NCBI GenBank assembly: GCA_003427395.1
Contig: BFEA01000901.1
Location: 2,655-45,869, forward strand
Source: Chara braunii
Taxonomy: Eukaryota > Streptophyta > Charophyceae > Charales > Characeae
Direction: 5' to 3'
DNA: 43,215 bases
Under the pieces are notes generated by a model. It worked only from the letters and a program-made list of their open reading frames with translations, had not been told where the DNA came from and ran no database searches. Within the stretch, counting starts at the first letter, position 1. Each line of letters starts with the position of its first letter. A program made the translations under genes and the position numbers. Below are positions 10,075 to 20,929 of the stretch, one piece after another.

Positions 10075-10827
10075 TCATTCGTCACGGATGACGTCAACTA
10101 GGAAATCCTCAGTAGCCCAAAATCCCCTGAGTGAGCTCACGTGTTCCAAAGAAAAAACGTGTTTCTCCGCTCTCTCTATCACACTTGCCCCGTTGACCCT
10201 TGCTCGCCACCATAACTTACCCGGAACTGACGACATCGATCGAGCCGCTCGGGCGCCTCTTCTCTCTTCTGACTCTTTCTGTGCATGCGCATCCCTCTCC
10301 TTCCATATCTTCACGCCTTCACACCGATCGTACATAACCGTCTCACGGTCTCTGTCCCTCCGCTGGCTCGAACTGGCCTCGGTCCGATCCTTCACCGATT
10401 CGGCTCGTGGATGCTTCGTTCTCCACTGCTCCAGTCCGTGCCAGGAATGGGTCAAAGCGTCGCTTTCCTCGGACTCTGCCTTAGAGTCTCGGTCTAGTTC
10501 TTGTTGCTCTCGCTCGGTAGTACTTCTGGCGGTCTTCTTTTCATGGTAAGTAATAGTAACTTTTAAAGCAGCAGTCACCCCATCTCGCCGGCACCTTCGT
10601 TCGACTATGTCATGAGCCTCAATGACCACTCCCTGCACCACAACATTCTCCCTCATCTCCCGCTCCTTGGCCCCGTAAACATTGACCCTTAGCTTTACCA
10701 CGTGGTCATGCTTGTTATAGTTCAAACAGACATCAACTACGACACCCTCCTCTCTCTTAGGCTCCCAACTCCAAAAGTACCGCAGGTATCTCGACTTATA
10801 GCCGTAAAGACCGTTGCTGCGCGGCAT
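10075..10827 (-). CDS. Uncharacterised ~250-aa protein, unit A copy
   Basis: Open from the ATG at 10,827 (MPRSNGLYGYKSRYLRYFWS) to 10,075. I start at this ATG rather than a GTG two codons upstream because the ATG is kept in unit B. The first ~100 residues are strongly conserved between copies (LNYNKHDHVVKLRVN, YGAKEREMREN). The middle is Glu/Ser/Arg-rich and probably disordered, with REQQEL, AESEESDALTHS and SSSQRRDRDRE. There is no signal peptide, membrane segment or family I recognise. A TATA box lies 143 bp upstream. It could be a retroelement leader or accessory protein, or a captured gene. Unit B carries a broken copy. Confidence 0.5.
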   Translation of the reverse strand: MPRSNGLYGYKSRYLRYFWSWEPKREEGVVVDVCLNYNKHDHVVKLRVNVYGAKEREMRENVVVQGVVIEAHDIVERRCRRDGVTAALKVTITYHEKKTARSTTEREQQELDRDSKAESEESDALTHSWHGLEQWRTKHPRAESVKDRTEASSSQRRDRDRETVMYDRCEGVKIWKERDAHAQKESEERRGARAARSMSSVPGKLWWRARVNGASVIERAEKHVFSLEHVSSLRGFWATEDFLVDVIRDE

Positions 10828-10969
10828 AGCCACTTGCTAGAGGTTGAGCGCCCCACACTCAACGCGAGTTACAGTATAGCACACACTAGGCTTAAGAGAC
10901 GGATACCAACTCAAGCAACCCACAATAAGTACAGCGCCGGCCAATAGTAAGCGACGCGTCTCTCAACCC

Positions 10970-10977
10970 CTTTTATA
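10970..10977 (-). promoter_or_regulatory. TATA box upstream of the unit A ORF
   Basis: TATAAAAG on the - strand followed by a G run, 143 bp before the ATG at 10,827. The same box at the same distance is kept in unit B (17,048-17,055). A start site about 30 bp downstream would leave a leader of roughly 110 bases. Confidence 0.5.
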
Positions 10978-11743
10978 GGATCACTGCGTGCCCCAATCTT
11001 TACGTTCTAAACGAGGGACACTGGCAACCCTCTAAATTCTGACTTTTTGTAATCGAGAATCAAAAGAGGAAATCGAACACCAACGGTCAGAGCGCATGAC
11101 TACTTGTTCAGTACCATGTAGGCCCATAACGGGGTACCAACAGCCGCCCTTCTTTCTTCAAAAACGCGTCGTCGGCCTACTTCTATTGGGTACCTGCGTG
11201 CGATGGCAAGGAGGGGGCTTATGATCTTTCACGGGGGGTGATAGTAACCCCCTCTTTTGGGGTCTCACTGGACGGAGCTTTGCCAAACAGGTCAGCCACA
11301 GTGCGATACCTGAAGGGTCGGGTTAGTCTAGACCACCAGACTTTAATCGAAGTTCGAAAATGAAACGTCTACCCTCTTTCCCACGAAGTGACAAAAGAAG
11401 GGAATAAAGAAAATCAAAGGCAAGGAAGGAAAAAATAAAATGTAAGGAAGAAAGATACGTACTTCCGCTTGATCTTTCCGGTTAACTAAGACCATAATTC
11501 GATAAATGCATTTTTAGTCTTCCCTCTTTCCTTCTTTTTATTTTCTTTTCCGGATCTCTCTCCCATTTTCTTTTAATTGTGATAATCGCTTCTGCACCTA
11601 CCCCGAAACACGACTATAGGGGTCCGTCGTGCAGTTAAGAAGACAATTCGACTATCGCTATCCCACTTTTGTACTTAGCCCAAATCATGACCATTCGGGG
11701 CCCAACGCGCGGTTGACCGTGTCCATCATACTAGGCAACCCTG
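10978..11743. other. Upstream region of the unit A ORF, no gene seen
   Basis: Conserved with 17,056-17,846 in unit B, but no open frame is preserved in both. It includes C/T-rich tracts and a GGTACC-rich part. It would be promoter/U3-like sequence for the - strand ORF if the TATA box is real. Confidence 0.4.
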
Positions 11744-12260
11744 ATGTCACTTCTGTTATGGGGCGGTGTGCACTGTAAGGCAAGGTACCAAACCTGTGCG
11801 GTGCCCCGAGAAAGCCCAATATCCGAACTTGCCAGTTCCACACAACCCTCGGTCATAGCAGCCAAGTATCTTGAAGAGAGGGGAAAAGAGTTCGACGAGA
11901 ATGGTACCAAGCTGATCCGCAACTTTGGATCGAAGCTCTACACTGACTATCCCAAGCCTCCGGTACCTTTCACCCTTACTGATGGCTCTTGCTAAAGGAC
12001 TTGGTAAATCTGGCAAAGAGGTACATTTTTCCTGCATAGATCAACAACGATGCAGTCACAGAGCGTTCGGAGTTCCAACATCCAAGACAAGGGATTTTCT
12101 CTCGGCCATATCTCCCCACATTATGGGAGAAGTTTTGTGCTACGGTTGACTTCTGGATCATGTGCCTTGGATGAAGGTGTTCAGAGTTAGCTTGCTTCAG
12201 GTAGCTCTACGTACAGAGACCGCAACTTCAAAGAGTATTTGGACTTGGCCGAAAGCTCAA
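11744..12260 (+). pseudogene. Decayed + strand coding block at right end of unit A
   Basis: An 83-codon frame at 11,744-11,995 contains AAKYLEERGKEFDENGTKLI and KPPVPFTLTDG, followed after a frame change by further coding-like sequence (SLGHISPHYGRSFVL, then YRDRNFKEYLDLAESSS). Unit B keeps the same peptides at 17,847-18,360, with mostly conservative changes. The helical, charged character is visible, but no family is recognised. Stops and frame changes in both copies argue for a pseudogene. Confidence 0.4.
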
Positions 12261-12336
12261 GCAATAGATAGCAAAATGAAAGATTGAGAGTGAGGGTTCA
12301 GAGGGATGAGTGAGGACTCTTGACTGATGCTGGCCA

Positions 12337-13030
12337 CACCCTCCATTTTCTCGGCCTCTTCCCCAACCTTAACCTTGTCCACGACCACGGGCCTGATTGG
12401 CTTAGATGCTTGTGGTCTTGATTGTTGAGGTTGATCTGCTCGTTGGGCTTTTGGCTCAGCAAACTCATAGGATGCCACACTTACTGGCCAGGGCGCATAG
12501 GGTTTAACCCTTGGCCAAGGACCCGGAGGTCCATAGGCTGGTCATTGCCCAAACAGTACTTCTTCAAATTGTGAGGGAACTATCCCTACCGCTTGGGTTG
12601 CCCCTCTTGAGCCAAATCTATGGTTTCCGTTGAGTTTGAGTAAATTTTGAACGCCCAAGTTTTTCTTCTTCTTCTTTTCTTCATCCTCCATCTCTTTTCG
12701 CACCATCGCTTTCTTTCCCTTTCTTAGGACATGGGTTACTGTCATTGCTTTCCTTGGAGCATTTGCCTCCTTGGCAACAAATAATTGAGCCATCACTTCC
12801 TCATCGATCCTTTTAAGGTTCTAACGATACCCTGTTGCAACATCCATGACCTTTATTTTTCGTCGGGCTTGCCACATATGAAAGATGTCCACTTGGTCCA
12901 ACTCCCCGCCCGTCACTCGCTCCTTAATCGTGACCCATGTCAATTTCATTCCCAACGCACCTCACTTAGTCATCACCGAAGCCTCGAAATCTGTAAAGTG
13001 ACGTAAAAAGGTCACACACTACTCTTCTTC
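12337..13030 (-). pseudogene. Gag-like coding remnant, third block (copy B)
   Basis: The - strand reads CVTFLRHFTDFEASVMTK, then LDQVDIFHMWQARRKIKVMD, then a Lys/Glu-rich segment with six lysines, then a Pro-rich part with YGPPGPWPRVKPYAPWP and QRADQPQQSRPQASKP. At least three in-frame stops interrupt it. Charged helical followed by Pro/Gln-rich sequence suits Gag. The left end (12,337) is exactly the right border of unit A, so the coding sequence is cut by the tandem junction. It is longer than the copy at 4,885-5,540 by the 75 bases at 12,337-12,411. Confidence 0.5.
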
Positions 13031-13052
13031 TGCCACCACAGAAACTCAAAAG

Positions 13053-13556
13053 AAAAATTTCCACGGGAAATAAAAGTTTGAAAAAACATTCGATAAAAAC
13101 ATAATTCTTCTTATTTATAAAATATTATTCCAATGTTCGTGAAATTGTATAATTTTCAATTTTATTTGATAAATTTCCGTCTAAATATGAGTTTTCCCTT
13201 CCAACTACATCTATTTGTTAAAGATGGAATGAATGTCTGGACGAGTTTATGAAACGTCTTAATTAAACTTTCATTCTACTACAACAAATATCTTCTAATT
13301 TAGATTGGATTAACCTATTTATGACTGAAAATCCTTACATAGAATCAAAGGTCAATTAAAATATTTCATGAACTCATACAGACTTTCATTCCAACTCTAG
13401 CATGCTGTTCAAATAAGAAGGGATACCCCATTCTTGAAATGAAAGTTTTCAAGTAAAACGGAAAATTTTAAAATTGGAATCACAGTTTTTTAAGATGGAA
13501 TAAAAATTTCAAATTTAGAATATAATTTTCTTGTAGAATGATTATTTAATTCTGAA
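13053..13556. repeat. AT-rich foldback repeat R, copy 1 (unit B)
   Basis: Counterpart of 5549-6045, with the same ends and internal inverted arms. It separates coding-like blocks 3 and 2 of unit B. Confidence 0.7.
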
Positions 13557-13559
13557 AAA

Positions 13560-13925
13560 AAAAATTATTGTTTTCTTCGCCATTTTTTTAAAAGTCGTAG
13601 TGAATGTATGCACCATAGTGAACCCATTCCGACTTAGGACTTCCATATCCGCTTAAGTTAACAGAAGGTCCTTTAACTTCAAACACCTTTGCATTTCTTT
13701 TTTAAGTTTTCTCAAACTTCTGCCGTATCCGCCACCCCCTTTATAATCTTTGACAAAATTTTCCACCAAACATATTTATGCATTAATTTAGATTTATCCA
13801 TGACCACCTTATCAACCGTGACTTGTCGTAGTAACTTCAACTATTCTGACACTCTCTTCCTTTTGAATAAGAAGATGTTAAGCTTTGGCATTTGTAGCCG
13901 TGCCAAATCTCTCTTCCCGAAGGTC
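13560..13925 (-). pseudogene. Coding-like block 2, unknown protein (copy B)
   Basis: Counterpart of 6060-6430. The - strand retains the same peptide segments, with its own extra substitutions and stops. It is flanked on both sides by repeat R. No family recognised. Confidence 0.35.
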
Positions 13926-13934
13926 TTCAACAAA

Positions 13935-14428
13935 AAAATTCCCACGAGAAATAAAAATTAAAAAAAAAATAAAAAATAAAAAAATCCTTCATATTTATAA
14001 ATTATCATTTCAATGTTCGTCCTATTATGATTTTTTTTTTTTTTTGATAAGTTTCCGTCTAAATATGAGTTTTCCCTTCCAACTACATCCATTTGTTCAA
14101 GATGGAATGAAAGTCTGGATGAGTTTACAAAATATTTTAATTAAACTTTCATTCTACTAAAACAAATATCTTCTAATTTAGATGGGATTAACTTATTTAT
14201 GACAAAAAATCGTTACTCAGAATGACGGTCCAATTATAATATTTTATTAACTCATCCAGACTTTCATTCCATCTCTAGCATGCAGTTCAAATAAAAAGGG
14301 ATACCTCATTCTTGAAAGTTTTCAAGTAAGACGAAAATTTTTCAAATTAGAATGACATTTTTAAAAATTGAACGAAAATTAAAAATTAAAAATGTAATTT
14401 TACTATAGAATGATTATTAATTCTGAAA
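13935..14428. repeat. AT-rich foldback repeat R, copy 2 (unit B)
   Basis: Counterpart of 6428-6922, beginning AAAAATTCCCACGAGAAATA. Contains the same ~45-bp foldback arms and a T run near 14,031-14,045. Confidence 0.7.
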
Positions 14429-14626
14429 ATTTTTTCCGTTGTTGATTAAGCCGTTTGGAGACCCACCTTGGTCTTTCGGCATGTCTTCGTCCGCATTTGT
14501 CATCTCTACACTCCTTTTATATCCCATACGAAAAAAGAGATAGGTCAACTGACAACTTAGCAACCGCCTTGCACCGTTCATTCCTGACCTAACCAATCGT
14601 ACTTTTTTATCTGATCTAACTACCAT
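14417..14626 (-). CDS. Coding-like block 1, 69-aa open frame (copy B)
   Basis: Open frame matching the one at 6910-7119. It starts MVVRSDKKVRLVRSGMNGAR and keeps MTNADEDMPKD. Retention of the frame in both copies supports past coding. Function unknown. Confidence 0.4.
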   Translation of the reverse strand: MVVRSDKKVRLVRSGMNGARRLLSCQLTYLFFRMGYKRSVEMTNADEDMPKDQGGSPNGLINNGKNFQN

Positions 14627-16183
14627 TATGCATTTTTTTTACTCACTAATATCATAACCTTACTACAAAGGATCTGATTTAACCATTTATTACTTTTATT
14701 AATCACATTGTATGCTTGAGCTTAAATATTTTAAATGGGCAAGAACAAACTCAGAGTCTCATCTCATTCACAATTGAATAACTTAATCAAAATATCAGGG
14801 CACACCCTATCACTAGTGTAACATGACACTATCCTGACAACTTAATAGGTAGCGTAGCGGTTTTTACGGCACCAATGTGCTCTTTCGAGGTATCATGAGG
14901 TACCAATTTAATATATGGCCACATGAGGTACAACTTACCTCCACTTGCGGGAGTTGTTACCATCCATTAGGTGGGTGTATCCCTGCCGAGCTACCGAACC
15001 ACTTGTGAAGGTTTTTCGTATGCAATCGCATAGGTGGCCCAACCGAGGGCGTTTCTCGTTCGCTGTAGCATATGGGGTAAGCGTGGTTAATAGTCAAATC
15101 GGACCCGTGCGTGAACTGTCGCTCGAGGCGGTGATCTCTCAAACTCGATCCTGAGCCAGCCGAGTTGGACGGTCATTCTAACCACGTGATACACTTTTCA
15201 ACAAAAACTCGAGTCTCCGTGCAACCTGTGCCTAGTCCCCTTTTCCGCTCAACCCATAATTGGTATTGTCCTCAAGCCCGTAAAGGTCGTGCATGAGACC
15301 TTACATAAATGATCGTCGTGGCGCAACCCTCAGTCATATTAACTGGCCATGCGCGAATTTATGAGCAGTAACTATGATGGAATACTATGTGACACACTTG
15401 AAACATGGGCAGCATTCGACGCTCGGGTATCAGCTAACGCTCGCGGTTAAGGGTTAGTACTCTAACGAGCGCCAAAACAAACCGAGAGTCTTGCCATCTT
15501 CTGCACCCTACTGCTGTTTAGACGCTGCACTTTCGATTGTCGCATTTTGTCACCGTGGAACCAAGCACCCATGGTAACAGAGTTCAAAAGTGGTCTCGTT
15601 GAGGAGAGTAACACAATAGTAGAGATCAACCTTTGTAGAACGGGGCTAAATCAGGCGTCGGTGTGCTCAATTGCGTCGTTCTGCACTTTAGACCAACAAA
15701 TCATATAACTCTCCCCTTTTGCTCTCGAGCTCTAACAATCACCGTCACGAGACGTAGCCGGTACAACAGACCTAGACATGAAAGCGACCATGAGCAATGG
15801 CCAACCAAACACAAGGACATCTCATACTCAGTAACCATCTGTAACCACCTCGCGCCCTAAGACGCGTCATTATCATCTCTGCCTCCTCCTCTCCACGATG
15901 TCACAGGTGATGATCGTAGTGGGGGGTTGAAGTCAATCTTGGGGCTCAAGTGTGCTTCGCTAAAACCATATTTTCACTCGCTGCCCAACCTCCTTGCTCT
16001 GGTTCTCGATCACCCCATGAGCCGAGGCTACGCGTTCGGCCCTAACTATCTCTGCATCAGTGGTGGAGGGTAGTCAGACACGAGGAGAGGAGAGAGACAT
16101 ACACTCGTGCTGACGTCAACAGTAGTCTCTCTCTTTCTGAGAACACACGCGCCCAGTCTGACTCTCTTTCCAGTTCGCGTCTC
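14627..16183. other. Non-coding part of unit B
   Basis: Matches 7,120-10,074 of unit A minus the TIR element and a ~430-base block. No frame is preserved in both copies. About 14,900-15,200 belongs to the repeat also present inverted at 20,930-22,090. Confidence 0.5.
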
Positions 16184-16905
16184 TCATTTGTCATGGATGA
16201 CGTCAACAAGGAAGTCCTCAGTAGCCCAAAATCCCCCGAGTGAGCTCACGCGTTTCAAAGAAAAAACGTGTTTCTCCGCTCTCTCTGTCACACTTGCCCC
16301 GTTGACCCTTGCTCGCCACCATGACTCACCTGGAACTGAGGACATCAATCGAGCCGCTCGGGCGTGAATAACCTCTTCTCTCTTCAGACTCTTTATGTGC
16401 ATGCCCATCCCTCTCCTTCCATATCTTCACGCCTTCACACCGACCGTACATAACCGTCTCACGGTCTCAGTCCCTCCGTTGGCTCGAACTGGCCTCGGGC
16501 CCATCCTCCACCGACTCGGCCGGAATGGGTCAGAGCGTCGCTTTCCTCGGACTCTGCCTCAGAGTCTCGGTGTAGTTCTTGTTGCTCTCGCTCGGTAGTA
16601 CTTGTGGAGGTCTCCTTTTCATGGTAAGTAACAGTAACTTTTAAAGCAGCAGTCACACCATCTCACCGGCACCTTCGTTCGGCTCTGTCACGAGCCTCAG
16701 TGACCACTACCTGCAACGCAACATTCTCCCTCATCTCCCGCTCCTTGGCCCCGTAAATATTGACCCTTAGCTTTACCACGTGGTCATGCTTGTTATAGTT
16801 CAAACAGATATCAACTACGACACCCTCCTCTCTCTTAGGCTCCCAACTCCAAAAGTACCGTAGGTATCTCGACTTATAGCCGTAAAGACCGTTGCTGCGC
16901 GCCAT
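16184..16905 (-). pseudogene. Broken copy of the ~250-aa unknown protein (unit B)
   Basis: Starts at the ATG at 16,905 (MARSNGLYGYKSRYLRYFWS), matching the unit A ORF closely for about 80 residues. A TGA at 16,663-16,665 then replaces the CGA of unit A. Coding similarity resumes (DGVTAALKVTVTYHEKE) and is further disturbed by deletions around 16,520 and an insertion near 16,365. A TATA box at 17,048-17,055 is retained. Not able to make the full protein as it stands. Confidence 0.5.
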
Positions 16906-17047
16906 AGCCACTTGCTAGAGCCTGAGCGCCCCACACTCAATGCGAGTTACAGTATAGCACACACTAGGCTTAAGAGGCGGATACCAACTTGAGCAACCCA
17001 GAATGAGTACAGCGCCGACCAATAGCAAACGACACCGCTCTCAGCCC

Positions 17048-17055
17048 CTTTTATA
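17048..17055 (-). promoter_or_regulatory. TATA box upstream of the broken unit B ORF
   Basis: TATAAAAG on the - strand, 143 bp before the ATG at 16,905, exactly as in unit A. Confidence 0.45.
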
Positions 17056-17846
17056 AAATCACTGCGTGCCCCACTCTTTACGTTCTAAACGAGGGACACT
17101 GGCACCCTCTAAATTCTGACTTTTAGTAATTGAGAATCAAAAGAGGGAATTGAACACCAACGGTCAGAGCGCATGACTACTTGTTTAGTACCACGTGGTC
17201 CCATAACGGGGTACCAACAACCGCCCTTGTTTCTTCAAAAATGCGTCGTCGGCCTACTTCTTTTGGGTACCCGCATCCAATGGCAAGGAGGGGGCTTATG
17301 ACCTTTCACGGGGGGTGATAGTAAGCCTCCTACCGAAGCAGCCGTGGGTCGCCCCTCTTTTGGGGTCTCACTGAACGGAGCTCTGCCAAACAGGTCAGCC
17401 ACAGTGCGATACCTGAAGGGTCGGGTTAGTCTAGACCACCAGACTTCAATCGAAGTTCGAAAATGAAACGTTTACCCTCTTTCCCGCGAAGTGACAAAAT
17501 AAGGGAATAAAACAAATCAAAGGCAAGGAAAGAAAGAATAAAACGCAAGGAGGAAAGATACGTACTTCCGCTTGATCTTTCCAGTTAACTAAAACCATAA
17601 TTCGATAAATGCATTTTTAGTCTTCCCTCTTACCTTCTTTTTATTTTCTTTTCCGGAGCTCTCTCTCCTTTTCTTTTAATTGTGATCGTCGCTTCTGCAC
17701 CGACCCCGGAACACGACTATATGGGTCCGTCGTGCAGTTAAGAAGACAATTCAACTACCGCTATCCCACTTTTGTACTTAGCCCTGATCATGACCATTCG
17801 GGGCCCAACGCGCGGCTGACCGTGTCCATCACACTAGGCAACCCTG
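17056..17846. other. Upstream region of the unit B ORF, no gene seen
   Basis: Counterpart of 10,978-11,743. Unit B has a short insertion (about 17,330-17,355) absent from unit A. No frame is kept between copies. Confidence 0.4.
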
Positions 17847-18360
17847 ATGTCACTTTTGTTACGGGGCAGTGTACACTGTAAGGCAAGGTACCTAACTTGT
17901 GCGGTACCCCGGGAAAGCCGAGTATCCGAACCTGCCAGTTCCACACGACCCTCGGCCATAGCAGCCAGGTATCTTGAAGAGAGGAGAAAAGAGTTCGACG
18001 AGAATGATACCAAGCTGATCCGCAAGTTTGGATCGAAGCTCTACACTAACTACCGCAAGCCTCCAGTACCTTTCACCCTTACTGATGGCTATTACTAGGG
18101 GACTTGGTAGATCTGGCAAAGAGGTACATTTCTCCTGCAGAGATCAACTACGATGCAGTCACAGAGCCTTGGAGTTCCAGCATCCAAGACGAGGAATTTT
18201 CTCTCGGCCATATCTCCCCACATTATGGGAGAAGTTTTGTGCTATGGTTGACTTCCGGATCATGTGCCTTGGATGGAGGTGTTCAGAGTTAGCTCGCTTA
18301 AGGTGGCTCTACGTACAGAGACCGCAACTTCAGAGAGTATTTGGACTTGGCCGAAAGCTC
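17847..18360 (+). pseudogene. Decayed + strand coding block at right end of unit B
   Basis: Counterpart of 11,744-12,260. It keeps ARYLEERRKEFDENDTKLI and KPPVPFTLTDG in one frame, then LVDLAKRYISPAEINYDAVT and LGHISPHYGRSFVLWL in another. The frame change is near 18,085. No family recognised. Confidence 0.4.
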
Positions 18361-18438
18361 AAGCAACAGATAGCAAAATGAAAGATTGAGAGTGAGGGTT
18401 CAGAGGGATGAGTGAGGACTCCTGACTGATGCTGGCCA

Positions 18439-18945
18439 TGCTCTTTACATTTGTACTTTCTAGGACTATTATGAGTCTTCAATCTTCCCTCATTACCTTG
18501 TCGTTTCTCGAGTCAGTCAGTCTTGCTTCTTTGCATTGCCTTGCTTGATGATTGTATTATCTGATGATCCTGTCGCAATTCTCAAAATTAGTAAATTGGC
18601 AAAATTGATGCATGCATGACATATCAGAATTTCATGATTATTATTCGCATGATTTTTTGCTGTTCCGAATCAAAATAAAAGATTCTTAAGACCGGGACCG
18701 ACGAAAACCGTAATTGAAGGGTCTCTCTCGAAGTCGGACGCACATAACAAGAAGGAATTTATTTTATTTAATTTATTTTATTTATTGCAAGCCTCAGCAA
18801 AATCCTGCGTGACAGACTGTTGGCTTTCTGGTGGCCTGAAGACGCCCTACTAGAAAAAGTGCGACACTGTGAGATGTGACAGAGGGCGACGACGAAGCTG
18901 CAGCATTGTGTTGTGGCACGGCGTCATCGACGACCATAATGGCAG
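18439..18945. other. No gene seen
   Basis: Flank of unit B. It contains AT-rich sequence (18,760-18,790), and no open frame has coding character. Confidence 0.4.
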
Positions 18946-18947
18946 TA

Positions 18948-19330
18948 TTGGGGAGATGCTGCCCGAGCGGTGCGGCATCCCTGACAACCGTTTTCCTTAC
19001 GTGTTGGGGAGGTGCTGCCGGATTTGTGGCGCGGCAGCACTTGAATTTCCTTTTGGCGGGGAAGTGCTGCTGAATTTGTGGCGCGGTGACACTTGAATTT
19101 TCTTTTGGCCGGGGAGTGCTGTCGAATTTATGGCGCGGCGACACTTATTTTCTTTTTAGCGGGAAAATGCTGCCGAAATTGCGGCGCAACGACACTTGAA
19201 TTTTTTTTTTTTTTTTGGGGGTGGGGAGATGCGGCCGGATTGGTGGCGCAACGATACTTGTTTTTTTTTGTGTGGAAATGCTGATGGGTTAGCGACACGA
19301 CAATAGGGATTTGCGGTACGATAGCGGCGG
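18948..19330. repeat. Degenerate GC-rich minisatellite, ~50-60-bp unit
   Basis: Five or six imperfect tandem copies of a unit reading roughly GGGGAGTGCTGCCGAATTTG, then TGGCGCGGCGACACTTG, then a T-rich spacer. Clear unit starts lie near 19,007, 19,061, 19,113, 19,160 and 19,222, with weaker ones at both ends. The T-rich spacer varies in length. The short frames here are periodic translations of the repeat. Confidence 0.75.
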
Positions 19331-20929
19331 AATTTTTTTTTTTTTTTTTTTTTTACGGCATGACGTCTGTTACGTTTGATAAAGTTGTGCTACCGTAGTT
19401 GGAATGTGCGGCGGCGGCAACGTGACGTGGTGGCAGTTGTCGCGCAACGTACTATGAAAAATGCGTGAGGAGCGAATGTTGGTGGTGTAGGACCATAAGG
19501 GACCACTTGGGACCGGTTGGGACAGACCTGGAGCCAGTTGGGACTGTCTTGGAAACAACATTTTTTTTAGGACTCGTGCGACTTGTCGCCATTTAATCGG
19601 GGACTACCGCGTGTAAGCCTTGTGAGTCGGAAAAAAATTGGGACAAACAGTTGGCTTGAGACTTGCCTTGGGACTGTAGTTTTCTATGGCTACAAGTATA
19701 TTCTCTCTTGGCTTTTTTTAGTGAGCCAGAGCGCATTTGACACCAAGTCACTCAAGGTCAGTCAATTGATTGACTCAGATTTCCCTTCACACATGTGTGA
19801 ACCCACACTTTGCTTGACCCTGTTTATTGAATGTTCGTTGAAAAGGTAGAGGAAAGTCGTGCGTATTGTGCATGTGAATGGAAAGGTCTGACTTGAGCAT
19901 AGGATTGCACTGATTTTTCTTGAACATGATGTTTTCTGCGTGTTGTGCATGTAGGTAGAAGGATGTTTGCAAAGGAGATTGATTATGCCTAATTAAGAAA
20001 AGGGAAAATAATTATCTTCCTTTTACTTCTCACCTGCCTGCATGCCAAAATAAATGATTCGTTGTTTTGAAAAACATTATATTTATTCGTAAAGTAGAAT
20101 GAATTCGATTGAAATATGGCAGATAAGGTCACATGGACTTAGCCTTTCCCAATGATTGACTTTTTTTTCTTTTTCTGAATGATTTTTATTTGTCTTAATA
20201 ATTCTCATTCTCTATTTTTTCTAACTTTTTTCGTTTGAGTTACCTTGGGCAAGAGACGAAGGGGACAACTGGAAATCTACTTGTGGCGAACACATTCTCT
20301 TTCTTCAGAAAGCATCTTGGGTGAGGATTCGTTGCTTTAGGAGCCGACCATGTTATCGACCCAGAGTGGACCGTTCCACGAGGGGGTTATTTTGTCGATT
20401 CGGTGGAGACGGTCCGACTTCTGAGATCCGAGTCTTGTGTTCGAGTGAGGAGGAGGAGTACCCCAGACCACTGCCTAGATGAAGAGGCATGAACCACCTC
20501 AAGCAATGCCCCTGATCAAGAATCATTCGTAAAACAGTCCATCATCCAAGAAGATTGAGAAACATGTGGAGACGGGCGTGTGCGTGTTCAATCTTAGGTC
20601 AACGGTGAGATGGAATGAATAACTTTGGCAGCGCATCTCATCAAGTCAAAACTAAGACAGACCGAATATCTTGCCGGCTACATTGAGGTTATTGTTGAAA
20701 GCCAACTCCTCGTTGGCGGATGTATGATTTTTTTTGGAATTCGACCCGAGGTGGTCGGATTTTATTTTGATATTGTGTTATAGAAATTATCTACTGATGA
20801 CTTAGATTCGTTCGGTTATCATTTCATATTGGATATATGTTTATGTCGAGTAAGGTCGATTCTTTTTTATGTAACTATGTGTGGTTGTTATGTCTTTCTT
20901 TTTTAACTGGTGACCAAAAGGATTAAGAT
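19331..20929. other. No supported gene; one coding-like patch
   Basis: T-rich and non-coding overall. A patch at about 20,330-20,515 reads on the + strand as ADHVIDPEWTVPRGGYFVDS followed by VETVRLLRSESCVRVRRR, with no flanking continuation. It could be a remnant of another retroelement. A short iterated TTGGGAC motif occurs near 19,510-19,550. Confidence 0.35.

Larger units (their letters stand above)
4885..12336. repeat. Tandem direct repeat unit, copy A (7.45 kb)
   Basis: Sequence from GTGGTCTTGATT at 4885 to CTGATGCTGGCCA ending at 12336 is repeated in the same order and orientation at 12,412-18,438, with high identity by eye. Copy A has two extra blocks: a TIR element (7248-8188) and about 430 bases (roughly 8331-8757) missing from B. 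On the - strand it contains a TATA box and long ORF (10,977-10,075) and coding-like blocks (7119-4885). On the + strand there is a decayed block at 11,744-12,260. Its left edge interrupts the pol remnant ending at 4884. Confidence 0.85.
12412..18438. repeat. Tandem direct repeat unit, copy B (6.0 kb)
   Basis: Same order and orientation as copy A (4,885-12,336), ending with the same CTGATGCTGGCCA at 18,438. It lacks the 941-bp TIR element and about 430 bases near the copy A position 8,331-8,757. After 18,438 the flanks of A and B are unrelated, which fixes the unit border. Confidence 0.85.

Noticed and set aside
19007-19330. CRISPR-like array
   Set aside because: The units are degenerate and contiguous, with homopolymer spacers, and the context is eukaryotic. 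It is a minisatellite.
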